From CAZZEX01 sp964653285 (GTDB taxonomy: Bacteria; Chloroflexota; Anaerolineae; B4-G1), in the NCBI GenBank assembly GCA_964653285.1, contig CAZZEX010000176.1:1-5441 (forward strand): a stretch of 5,441 nt of DNA, in the 5' to 3' direction. Positions 1 through 5,429 of this stretch are shown in pieces. The notes under the pieces are model-generated. The model saw only the letters and a list, made by a program, of their open reading frames with translations. It made no database searches and was not told where the DNA came from. Position 1 is the first letter of the stretch, and each line of letters begins with the position of its first letter. The position numbers and the translations under genes were made by a program.

Positions 1-3000
1 AGTATACGGAAATGCTCGCAGATTTCAAATCAGAAGCCAAAACGGGAATTGCTGCACTGACAACCACAGTAGCAATCTGGTTATACCCCACGTTGACAGG
101 CGTGGCATACTCCACCGCCGAGTCTTGGCTGCTTTCGTGCGTCAGGTTGAAGGTATCAGGACCGTTGCCAGCATTGGTCAGGGTGTGGGTGTAGGTGATG
201 AGACTGCCGGGATTCGTCAGACCCGTCCGGTCGGGCGCCAATGCTACACCAGGAACGTGGCCGACAGTGGTTGTGTCAGCAACGGTGGCATAGACACCTG
301 CACCGGCCTGCGATGTGGCAGTGATGATAGTGTTGTCCACTGTGCCGCTGACGATGCCAGCGGGTACAGTGATACTGATTAAAACAGTAGCGGTCTGGTT
401 GTAGCCTACACCGACCGGCGTATCGTACGCTACTGACCAGTCTTGGCTGCTCTGATGGGTGAGGTCAAAGACGTCGAAGCCGTTGCTGGAGTTGGTCAGA
501 GTGTGGGTGTAGGTTACGATGGTGTCCGGGTCACCGGTCCCGATGCGATCAGGGGCCAAATCAACACCGGGGACGTGATTAACAACGGTCGTGTCGGTGA
601 CTGCCGCCTGGATGGTGGGGCTGGTTTGCGATGTGGCGGTGATGATCGTGCTGTCCAAAGTGTCGCTGATGATGCCAGCGGGTACAGTGATGCTGACCAG
701 CACAGTGGCGGTCTGATGGTAGCTCATGCTAACAGGTGTATCGTACTCCACCGTCCAGTCCTGGCTGCTGTGGTGGGTAAGGTCAAAGATGTCGAGACCG
801 TTGCCAGCATTGGTCAAGATATGGGTGTAAGTTACGATGGTGTCCGGGTCACCGTTGCCGGTGTGATCTGGGGCCAGTTCGACGCCGAGGACGCGATTGA
901 CTGTAGTCGTGTCGGTGACTGCTGCCTGCACGGTGCCGCTGGCTTGCGAGGTGGCAGTGATGACCGTGCTCTCCACTGTGCCGCTGATGGCATCCGTGGG
1001 TACGGTAACGCTGACGACCACGGTGGAGGTGTGGTCATAACCCACGCTGATCGGCGTATCATACGTTATAGACCAGTCTTGGCCACTACGGTGAGTCAGG
1101 ACAAAAACGTCGGGGGCATTGCCTGTATTGGTGAGCGTGTGAGTGTAAATGACCACGCTGCCTGGGTCAACGCTGCTTGCACGGTCAGAGGCCATTATGA
1201 CACCAGGGGCGTGGACCAGGGTCGAGCTGCTGGTATACACGCCGGTAGCACCTTCCTCAGTGGTGCCCCGGACCACGTTGGTCAGCGGTCCGGCATAGCC
1301 CATCTCGGCGGTGACTATGACCGTCTGCGTCCAGAAATCGCCGGGCGCGGCGATGACTGGCGTCCAAGTAATGAACCCAGTAGGCGTGACGTGTCCAGGC
1401 AGCGTATCAGTGACGATGGCGTGGAGGACAAAATCACCTGTGTTCGTGACATAGATTGTGTACGTCAATTGTTCACCAGGCTGAACCGGATCGGGGTGGG
1501 CCTGCTTGGTGATGTCCAGTGCCGGCGCAAGCGTGTGAATGTAGAAACCGCTGGCGCCTTCGTCAGTCGTGACCTGCACCATGTTGGTCAGCGGACCTTT
1601 GTGGCTCATCTCGACGGTGACGACGACCGCCCCTGTCCAGACGCCGCCGGGCGCGGTGATGGCCGGTGTCCAGGTGATAGACCCGGTAGGTGTGACGTGG
1701 TTCGGCAATAAGTCGGTGATGGTCGCGGTCAGAGTCACGTTGCCAGTGTTGGTGACCCGAATGGTGTAGGTCAGTTGCACCCCGGCCTGCACCGGGTTGA
1801 GGCCAGATTGCTTGGTGACAGCCAATGCAACGATACGTGCTTCATCCGCGCCGAGGTCGTAACCGTCGCCGTGCGGGCGCGCGTCTCCGTCTATGTCGTC
1901 ATCTACCCCCGCATCCACGCCCTTGTCAATGGCCGCCGAAGTCAGGCCGATGTGATAGTCCCCCACGTTGGGGTCCACAAAGGCTGGGGCTCCTGTGTAG
2001 TCGTTGCTGTGGTTGATCGTGCCCTCGCCGTCCCAGTTAGTGGTGTTGCCGTTCCACAGCGTGCTCTCCAGCCTGACCGTGCTGCCAGTCGCGACGGTGA
2101 TGCCTACGGTTTGACTGACCAGGATGGTGTTGGTCAGGGCCACAGTGCAATAGCAGACGAAGACCCCGCTGCCGTCACCGCCGGTGTTGCGGGCGATGGA
2201 GGTGTGGCGTAGTTGCGCGCTGCCACCGTCAATGTACAACCCGCTGCCGTGGCCCCCTGACTCCGACAAAGCGTTGTCGGCGACGATGTTGTTGACCAGC
2301 ACGCCGTTAATTAGGAGCAGCCCACCGCCATTCCCTTTGGCGGTGTTGGAGGTTACGGTGTTGCCGCTGAGCATGACAGCGTCTCCGTACAGCCCGCCGC
2401 CGTCGCCATGGGCGGTGTTGCAGGAGATGGTGTTGCCGGTGAGTATGACGTCGCCTCTCGACCCTCCCCAACCAAGGTACAGCCCGCCGCCGGAGCCACC
2501 AGTGGTGTTGAAAGAGATGGTGTTGCCGCTGATCGTGGCGTCGCTGTCCCACAGGCCCAGCCCGCCGCCCTTGTCGGCGGTGTTGGAGGAGATGGTGTTC
2601 CCGCTGATCGTGGCGTTGCTTTCTTCCAGCAGGCACACCCCGCCGCCCTCGTCGGCGGTGTTGGAGGAGATGGTGTTCCCGCTGATCGTGGCATCGGTGA
2701 ACCACAGAACCAGCCCGCCGCCTGCTTCGGCGGTGTTGGAGGAGATGGTGTTCCCGCTGATCGTGTCGTCGCTGTCGGACAGGATCAGTCCGCCGCCGTA
2801 GATGGCGGTGTTGGAGAAGATGGTGTTCCCGCTGATCATGACGTCGCTTTCGGTCAGGTACAGCCCGCCGCCTGCTTCGGCGGTGTTGGAGAAGATGGTG
2901 TTCCCGCTGATCGTGACGTCGGTGCAGAGGCTCAAGAGCAGCCCGCCGCCTCCTTCGGCGGTGTTGGAGGAGATGGTGTTCCCGCTGATCGTGACGGCAC

Positions 3001-3808
3001 GGCTTTCGTACAGGCATAGCCCGCCGCCTTCTTCGGCGGTGTTGGAGGAGATGGTGTTCCCGCTAATCGTGGCGTCGCTTTTGTACAGGGCCAGCCCGCC
3101 AGCCTCGCCGCCGGTGTTAGAGAAGACGGTGTTCCCCCTGATCGTGGCGTTACTATCCTCCAGGTACAGCCCGCAGCCGTAGTAAGCGGTGTTACTGAAG
3201 ACCTGGTTTTCGCTGATGGTGACCGTGGCAATGATGACGTACACCCCGCCGCCAGCATCCCCTATCCCCCAGCCGCCGCCCAGCCCGGCCGCGTTGCCGC
3301 CGGTCATGCGCAGTGCCTCAATCGTCGGGCTAATGTCGCCAGTAATGTAGAGCACACGCCCCTGCCCTTGGCCGTCCAACGTGGTGGGGTAGGAGATGGG
3401 GTTGGACGTGCTCCAGTTGGTGGTAGTATACCCACCCCGGATGGTGACAGTCTTGCTGATGTAGACCACCTGTGTCACCCCCGCACGGGCGTGAATGTCG
3501 GCGTAGGTGCCAGCCGCAACGCGGATTTCGTCACCCTCACCAGCCTGATCCACCGCGTACTGGATGGTGAGGCATGCGCTGCCTGGCGTGCTGCAATCGC
3601 CGCTATCGGTGCCGGTGATGGCTACGTAGTGGAGAGGGGTAGCATCGGAGAGAGGGGATTCGGCCATTTCTTCGACTATGCTCGCCTCAGCCGCGCTTGG
3701 GGCAGGCCCAGCGGTGACCGGTGTGCCTATAGTGCCCAGTAGCCATAGCAGGGTGGCGATACCGCCCACTCCCACGCCCGTAGCCATTGCAAGCCGTCTG
3801 AGATTCAT
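1..3808 (-). CDS. Large secreted beta-helix protein with DUF11 and NEW3-like repeats (3' end outside window)
   Basis: An unbroken minus-strand frame of 1269 codons starts at ATG 3808 and has no stop before the left edge; I translated it line by line. ATG follows AGGAGG with a 9-nt spacer. Residues 1-33 form a signal peptide: basic MNLRR, a hydrophobic stretch around ATLLWLLGTIG, likely cleavage after VTA. Residues 60-170 match the usual entry to Anaerolineae beta-helix proteins (HYVAITGTDSGDC, then IQYAVDQA, GDEIRVAAGTY, TVTIRGGYTT, and LDGQGQGRVLYITGDISP). Residues 194-512 carry thirteen ~25-residue coils with ATISGNTISSNTA and GGGL. Residues 600-656 (DYHI, SAAID, DIDGD, YDLGADE) resemble a choice-of-anchor-Q domain. 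Two DUF11-type repeats (660-860) and four NEW3-like repeats (868 on) follow. Inference: an exported surface or adhesion-type protein, possibly carbohydrate-binding. No catalytic site is evident. The C-terminal anchor or sorting signal lies outside the window. The frame and secretion are secure; the role is not known. Confidence 0.93.
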   Translation of the reverse strand, partial: MNLRRLAMATGVGVGGIATLLWLLGTIGTPVTAGPAPSAAEASIVEEMAESPLSDATPLHYVAITGTDSGDCSTPGSACLTIQYAVDQAGEGDEIRVAAGTYADIHARAGVTQVVYISKTVTIRGGYTTTNWSTSNPISYPTTLDGQGQGRVLYITGDISPTIEALRMTGGNAAGLGGGWGIGDAGGGVYVIIATVTISENQVFSNTAYYGCGLYLEDSNATIRGNTVFSNTGGEAGGLALYKSDATISGNTISSNTAEEGGGLCLYESRAVTISGNTISSNTAEGGGGLLLSLCTDVTISGNTIFSNTAEAGGGLYLTESDVMISGNTIFSNTAIYGGGLILSDSDDTISGNTISSNTAEAGGGLVLWFTDATISGNTISSNTADEGGGVCLLEESNATISGNTISSNTADKGGGLGLWDSDATISGNTISFNTTGGSGGGLYLGWGGSRGDVILTGNTISCNTAHGDGGGLYGDAVMLSGNTVTSNTAKGNGGGLLLINGVLVNNIVADNALSESGGHGSGLYIDGGSAQLRHTSIARNTGGDGSGVFVCYCTVALTNTILVSQTVGITVATGSTVRLESTLWNGNTTNWDGEGTINHSNDYTGAPAFVDPNVGDYHIGLTSAAIDKGVDAGVDDDIDGDARPHGDGYDLGADEARIVALAVTKQSGLNPVQAGVQLTYTIRVTNTGNVTLTATITDLLPNHVTPTGSITWTPAITAPGGVWTGAVVVTVEMSHKGPLTNMVQVTTDEGASGFYIHTLAPALDITKQAHPDPVQPGEQLTYTIYVTNTGDFVLHAIVTDTLPGHVTPTGFITWTPVIAAPGDFWTQTVIVTAEMGYAGPLTNVVRGTTEEGATGVYTSSSTLVHAPGVIMASDRASSVDPGSVVIYTHTLTNTGNAPDVFVLTHRSGQDWSITYDTPISVGYDHTSTVVVSVTVPTDAISGTVESTVITATSQASGTVQAAVTDTTTVNRVLGVELAPDHTGNGDPDTIVTYTHILTNAGNGLDIFDLTHHSSQDWTVEYDTPVSMSYHQTATVLVSITVPAGIISDTLDSTIITATSQTSPTIQAAVTDTTVVNHVPGVDLAPDRIGTGDPDTIVTYTHTLTNSSNGFDVFDLTHQSSQDWSVAYDTPVGVGYNQTATVLISITVPAGIVSGTVDNTIITATSQAGAGVYATVADTTTVGHVPGVALAPDRTGLTNPGSLITYTHTLTNAGNGPDTFNLTHESSQDSAVEYATPVNVGYNQIATVVVSAAIPVLASDLKSASISVY
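2..1207 (-). repeat. Four 106-residue NEW3-like repeats, last one truncated by the window
   Basis: Units start at residues 868, 974, 1080 and 1186, an exact 106-residue (318-bp) period. Each contains an APD-type start, DPxTIVTYTHTLTN, GNGxDxFDLTH, SSQDW, YDTPVxVGY, TATVxVSITVP, ISGTxxST and ITATSQ. The pattern fits NEW3 (NPCBM-associated) or related Ig-like repeats that follow DUF11 domains. The fourth copy deviates: the Trp at 912, 1018 and 1124 is Ser at 1230, and YDTP becomes YATP. It may be a decaying terminal copy. The assignment to NEW3 specifically is from memory of the family. Confidence 0.78.
1226..1831 (-). repeat. Two DUF11-type (B_ant_repeat-like) domains
   Basis: Two units begin at about residues 660 and 762, and their Lys residues (K666, K768) are 102 residues apart. 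Each reads D/AVTKQ, then NPVQAGVQLTYTIRVTNTG or its equivalent, a TDLLP or TDTLP motif, GxITWTP, APG, and a closing GPLTN-V-TT-EGA. This is the signature of DUF11/TIGR01451 repeats, which are Ig-like stalk domains of bacterial surface proteins. Here they link the beta-helix to the C-terminal repeat block. Confidence 0.82.
2273..3229 (-). repeat. Tandem 75-78-bp repeats encoding beta-helix coils
   Basis: Thirteen in-frame units are marked by the Asn of the S-G-N-T motif at residues 201, 226, 251, 277, 303, 328, 353, 378, 404, 429, 459, 483 and 507. Steps are 24-26 residues, with one of 30. Units between about 2510 and 3135 are near-identical in DNA: the words tgttggaggagatggtg and ttcccgctgatcgtg recur almost unchanged, while the segment after GGGL varies. 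This is the pattern of a right-handed parallel beta-helix, with conserved Asn and Gly at turns. The outer units are more diverged, which suggests the array grew from its middle by recent duplication. Confidence 0.93.
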
Positions 3809-3817
3809 GTGCAGCTC

Positions 3818-3823
3818 CCTCCT
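3818..3823 (-). promoter_or_regulatory. Shine-Dalgarno AGGAGG of the large surface protein
   Basis: The minus strand reads AGGAGG, then nine bases (GAGCTGCAC), then the ATG at 3808. This consensus match fixes the start and supports the signal-peptide reading. I found no well-spaced -35/-10 pair for this gene between here and the MITE-like element. Confidence 0.85.
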
Positions 3824-3826
3824 GTA

Positions 3827-3964
3827 AGTGGCGAGGCAGATGATCTCACTTCGATGCCAGCCTGACGCGATCTGCTGATTGACATTGAGGGCTTTTCGGC
3901 CAACCTCTGCCGCAGAGTTGTAGATCTACTCTTGAAGCCTGAAGCCTCCTGTAGCAAGAGTATC
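3827..3964. other. Leader region with small inverted repeats, no gene seen
   Basis: This is untranslated DNA upstream of the large gene. It contains the perfect 10-bp palindrome GTAGATCTAC (3920-3929), a tandem GAAGCCT pair (3934-3947), an 8-bp stem TACTCTTG/CAAGAGTA (3927-3934 with 3955-3962, 20-nt loop), and a bulged stem at 3901-3919. These could structure the 5' untranslated leader of the minus-strand transcript. No coding frame here looks protein-like. Confidence 0.45.
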
Positions 3965-3970
3965 TTGTTT
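3965..3970. repeat. Left target-site duplication TTGTTT
   Basis: TTGTTT directly abuts the left end of the MITE-like element and is repeated identically at 4126-4131. Counting the shared C, the match is CTTGTTT on both sides, but that C belongs to the right arm. Confidence 0.65.
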
Positions 3971-4125
3971 GGTAACTACTCACCCGCTCCCGCTGGATTG
4001 TCAAATCCAGCGGTTCAGCGGATAGAATCAAGCGGATCTGATCGCTTTTGACCCGCAAAGTGCCGCTTCTTGTTGCCAAGAGGCTTGGATTGGGCAATCC
4101 AAGCCGAGCGGGATGAGTAGTTACC
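3971..4125. mobile_element. MITE-like element with terminal inverted repeats and 6-bp target duplication
   Basis: The ends are GGTAACTACTCA (3971-3982) and its exact reverse complement (4114-4125). The match extends inward through CCCGCTC with a single inserted base, giving arms of 19 and 20 bp. Directly outside, TTGTTT occurs on both sides (3965-3970 and 4126-4131), as expected for a target-site duplication. Just inside each arm is a hairpin: CCGCTGGATT/AATCCAGCGG (3990-4013, 4-nt loop) and CTTGGATTG/CAATCCAAG (4084-4103, 2-nt loop). At 155 bp with no coding frame, it fits a non-autonomous element mobilised in trans. The parent transposase family cannot be named from this window. Confidence 0.75.
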
Positions 4126-4131
4126 TTGTTT
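4126..4131. repeat. Right target-site duplication TTGTTT
   Basis: This is the second copy of TTGTTT, directly after the right terminal inverted repeat. Removing the element and one copy would restore a continuous sequence TATCTTGTTTGCAC. Confidence 0.65.
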
Positions 4132-4193
4132 GCACGTTTAGGGATCGTAAAAGAATAACTTCCCGTGCCATAACCTACAGGCGGGGGGCGTTT

Positions 4194-4274
4194 GGACCAC
4201 GAAAATCGCGAAGGAAGACGAAAGCCGCGAAAGTTTTTCGCGCTTTTCGTACCCTTTCGTGTGTTTCGTGATCC
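4194..4274. repeat. CGAA-rich imperfect inverted repeat
   Basis: The left arm (4194-4233) and the reverse complement of the right arm (4235-4274) agree at roughly 29 of 41 positions. Both start GGAxCACGAAA and carry CGAA or CGAAA about every eight bases. Short intergenic repeats built from CACGAA words are familiar in Chloroflexota and other environmental genomes, where they give spurious proteins of the HETHERxRK type; exactly such strings appear in the minus-strand frames here. I read it as a dispersed intergenic repeat, not a gene. There is no clear target duplication. Confidence 0.6.
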
Positions 4275-4321
4275 AAGACCTTGTGCCCAGGGCGACGCAC
4301 CAGGTTTTTTCCGCACCGTGG

Positions 4322-4340
4322 AACCGCCAAAGTGGCGGTT
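4322..4340. other. Perfect 8-bp hairpin
   Basis: AACCGCCA (4322-4329) and TGGCGGTT (4333-4340) pair perfectly around a 3-nt loop. No T-tract follows on either strand, so it does not look like an intrinsic terminator. It could be an RNA structural element or part of the neighbouring repeat region. Confidence 0.4.
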
Positions 4341-4424
4341 ATCGTGCAAACCTTCGCAACGTGGGCATCTTTCCGCCTGTATCTCCTGTCCGGTATATTA
4401 TGTGGGCGCTTTCTATCTTGAGCA

Positions 4425-4549
4425 TCAAAACGCCCGCCGACCTTGACGGTGGGCGGGCCTGTGTTATCATGGCCTTGCCAGGGCGCGCCCACGTCCTGGA
4501 CACCGCCTCGGACTGGCTAGAGTCGCGAGGCGCTTTGTTTGTCTGACAC
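4425..4549 (-). ncRNA. Candidate small RNA with own promoter and terminator
   Basis: A near-consensus promoter at 4556-4584 predicts a start near 4549. The transcript would end at the GC hairpin 4432-4458 followed by TTTT, giving about 125 nt. Between them the minus strand can form a stem from GCCTCG/CGAGGC extended by GACT/AGTC (4505-4531), and a shorter CCAGG/CCTGG stem. No ribosome-binding site with a plausible frame is seen. It does not show the conserved apical motif of SRP RNA, and it does not look like a tRNA. This is an inference from signals alone. Confidence 0.4.
4427..4458 (-). terminator. Possible intrinsic terminator (minus strand)
   Basis: GCCCGCCGACC (4432-4442) pairs with GGTGGGCGGGC (4448-4458) except for one G-G mismatch, with loop TTGAC. 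Read on the minus strand, the stem is followed by G and then TTTT. The T-tract is short, so strength is uncertain. It would end the candidate small RNA or any leftward read-through before the large gene. Confidence 0.5.
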
Positions 4550-4555
4550 TCATCC

Positions 4556-4584
4556 AGTATAACCCAACCTTGTGCAAAGGTCAA
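4556..4584 (-). promoter_or_regulatory. Sigma-70-type promoter TTGACC-17-TATACT
   Basis: On the minus strand, TTGACC (4584-4579) is separated by exactly 17 bases from TATACT (4561-4556). Both hexamers match the consensus at five of six positions with ideal spacing. No protein gene starts close downstream: the next minus-strand start is at 3808, beyond a hairpin. It therefore most simply serves the candidate small RNA. Confidence 0.6.
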
Positions 4585-4624
4585 TAGGCACCTGGCACTA
4601 AGGCCGCAACCCAGGCAACGCAAA

Positions 4625-4651
4625 CCGCCCCAACCGTTGCGGTCGGGGCGG
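4625..4651 (-). terminator. Possible terminator after the zinc-ribbon gene
   Basis: CCGCCCCAACCG (4625-4636) and CGGTCGGGGCGG (4640-4651) form a 12-bp stem with one A-C mismatch and a TTG loop. It begins 46 bp past the stop codon of the small zinc-ribbon-like gene. On the minus strand the stem is followed only by TTTGCGTT, so it is a weak intrinsic terminator at best. Confidence 0.45.
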
Positions 4652-4697
4652 TCGCTTCGCGGTCACTCACGCGACGAGTTGCGCGGGCGGACGGTCA

Positions 4698-4889
4698 TCA
4701 ATACGAAGCCGCTTGCTGCAGTGTGTTCATCAGTACCGTCTCTGGTTCATAGACGACTATCTTACGTTTGCCACACAACGTGCATTCATAAATTGCCATC
4801 TCAGGAGTGAGCCAAGTGCCGCCACGATATTCAACAGCCTTCATTTTGGTGGGACGATGTGGACCCAAACAATAGAAATCCATAGACAT
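4698..4889 (-). CDS. Small zinc-ribbon-like protein
   Basis: The frame ends at TGA 4698-4700 and encodes 63 residues from ATG 4889. It begins MSMDFYCLGPH and includes YRGGTWLTPEMAIYECTLCG. Cys7 and His11 near the start, and Cys36-x2-Cys39-Gly-Lys further on, make a plausible CxxxH...CxxC zinc site. I do not recognise the family. The start is uncertain: GAAGAG lies six bases before ATG 4889; GTG 4913 has AAGGGG upstream; TTG 4952 would give 84 residues but has no ribosome-binding site; ATG 4883 is also possible. The pilin stop is about 137 bp upstream with no clear terminator between, so co-transcription with the pilin is possible. A regulatory or metal-binding role is conceivable but unsupported beyond the cysteines. 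Confidence 0.6.
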   Translation of the reverse strand: MSMDFYCLGPHRPTKMKAVEYRGGTWLTPEMAIYECTLCGKRKIVVYEPETVLMNTLQQAASY

Positions 4890-5025
4890 CAATTGCTCTT
4901 CGTGACTGCTCACGTCAAAACCCCTTTCTGCGGCCAACTCGGAAGCATGCAAGGTACTGCGCCCCGCTCTCGCGCGGGAACCTGCCTCTGCCGTGCGGCG
5001 GCTTTTCCTGCTGACGTTCTGGCCG

Positions 5026-5172
5026 CTAGACGTTGCTGAGGATGTTGGAGAAAATGTCCCCGACCGCCGGGCCCAGGAGTAACAGAACGACGATAACGAT
5101 GAGAGTTACCAGAACAAGTAGTAACGCATACTCGACCAGGCCCTGGCCTTCCTCGCAGGGCAAGTACAACAT
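5026..5172 (-). CDS. Flp/type IVb-like pilin (48 residues)
   Basis: ATG 5172 to TAG 5026 encodes 48 residues. Residues 1-9 (MLYLPCEEG) are a short leader; cleavage by a prepilin peptidase is expected after Gly9, leaving Gln at +1 and Glu at +5 (E14), followed by Tyr15. Residues 16-33 are an uninterrupted hydrophobic helix (ALLLVLVTLIVIVVLLLL), then GPAVGDIFSNILSNV. This is the architecture of class III signal peptide/Flp pilins, which assemble through Tad-type machinery; none of that machinery is visible here. GAGGTGA (5185-5179) sits six bases before the ATG. The small size is normal for this family. It could be a minor pilin or pseudopilin; substrate and assembly partners are unknown. Confidence 0.9.
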   Translation of the reverse strand: MLYLPCEEGQGLVEYALLLVLVTLIVIVVLLLLGPAVGDIFSNILSNV

Positions 5173-5178
5173 CTCGCT

Positions 5179-5185
5179 TCACCTC
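5179..5185 (-). promoter_or_regulatory. Shine-Dalgarno GAGGTGA of the pilin gene
   Basis: The minus strand reads GAGGTGA, then AGCGAG, then the ATG at 5172. This is an exact match to the extended anti-16S sequence and fixes the start of this very short gene. Confidence 0.85.
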
Positions 5186-5189
5186 ACTT

Positions 5190-5350
5190 TCTGTCTATGT
5201 ATGACTCGCTCTGATGCAGGTTCAGGTTAGAGAATAGTGTAGCAGAGAGTCGTATAGGGCCAGTGAACAAAAGCCTACAGCCAGAGTAGAGATTTCGCGC
5301 GCCCACCGGGGCTGTATCAGGCGAGGGTTACGTCAATAGTACGTTTTACC
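5190..5350. other. Long leader of the pilin gene, no gene seen
   Basis: This stretch lies between the pilin ribosome-binding site and the AT-rich promoter region. A minus-strand TGCTACACT (5239-5231) resembles an extended -10 but lacks a convincing -35. No protein-like frame was seen on either strand. It would be the ~200-nt untranslated leader if the promoter at 5383-5410 is the one used. Confidence 0.35.
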
Positions 5351-5352
5351 CA

Positions 5353-5381
5353 TTGACTCAGACCGTTGTGGCGCTTATAAT
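5353..5381 (+). promoter_or_regulatory. Sigma-70 promoter TTGACT-17-TATAAT pointing right
   Basis: TTGACT (5353-5358) and the perfect -10 TATAAT (5376-5381) are 17 bases apart. The expected start is near 5388, reading out of the window toward an unseen gene. The -10 lies in a 13-bp palindrome, TATAAT-G-ATTATA (5376-5388). Confidence 0.7.
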
Positions 5382-5382
5382 G

Positions 5383-5410
5383 ATTATACTTAGTAATGGT
5401 TCAAAAACAA
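5383..5410 (-). promoter_or_regulatory. Possible divergent promoter for the pilin gene
   Basis: On the minus strand TTGTTT (5410-5405) is 16 bases from TATAAT (5388-5383). The -10 is the other half of the palindrome that holds the plus-strand -10. The start would be near 5376, about 200 nt before the pilin ATG. This is the best minus-strand candidate in the region, but AT-rich DNA produces such matches by chance. Confidence 0.4.
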
Positions 5411-5429
5411 CTTCGTATTATGGTATAAT
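5400..5429 (+). promoter_or_regulatory. Second plus-strand promoter with extended -10
   Basis: TATAAT (5424-5429) is preceded by TGG, an extended -10 (TGnTATAAT). A weak -35, TTCAAA (5400-5405), is 18 bases upstream. The -10 is inside the inverted repeat GTATTAT/ATAATAC (5415-5421 with 5425-5431), a possible operator. Confidence 0.5.

Noticed and set aside
443..1711. 422-codon open frame on the plus strand
   Set aside because: It lies exactly antisense and codon-aligned to the DUF11/NEW3 repeat region of the large minus-strand gene. Its openness follows from that gene's codon choice and repeats, and its product is a low-complexity echo of them.
2307..3017. Minus-strand frame with repeated HDQREHHLLQHR-like words
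   Set aside because: It is the same repeat array read in the wrong minus-strand frame. It is basic, low-complexity and has no plausible start signal.
2184..3182. Proline-rich and Ala/Gly-rich plus-strand frames over the repeat array
   Set aside because: These are shadows of the 75-78-bp coding repeats read on the wrong strand. The protein on the minus strand has a signal peptide and a ribosome-binding site.
2273..3229. CRISPR-like repeat array
   Set aside because: The repeats are 75-78 bp, contiguous, in frame and translate as beta-helix coils. There are no separate spacers of constant length.
3971..4125. REP/REPIN or IS200/IS605-derived element
   Set aside because: Each end has a subterminal hairpin, but GTAG does not sit 5' of the stem as in REPs. 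Terminal inverted repeats plus a target duplication do not fit IS200/IS605 transposition.
3846..4349. Minus-strand frame of 167 codons
   Set aside because: It runs through the MITE-like element and the CGAA repeat, and its product has no coherent composition or domain.
4425..4549. tRNA, SRP RNA or 6S RNA in the candidate small-RNA region
   Set aside because: No T-loop GTTCRANYC, no SRP apical GGAAGGAAGCAGCC-type motif and no long 6S-type bubble were found. No known RNA class is assigned.
4175..4623. Several frames on both strands with HETHERVRK- or HENREGRRK-type strings
   Set aside because: These strings are typical translations of the CGAA intergenic repeat, and the frames overlap one another, the hairpins and the promoter signals.
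4910..5230. 90- and 65-codon frames overlapping the pilin
   Set aside because: They are out of frame or antisense to the pilin, which has the ribosome-binding site and recognisable family features.
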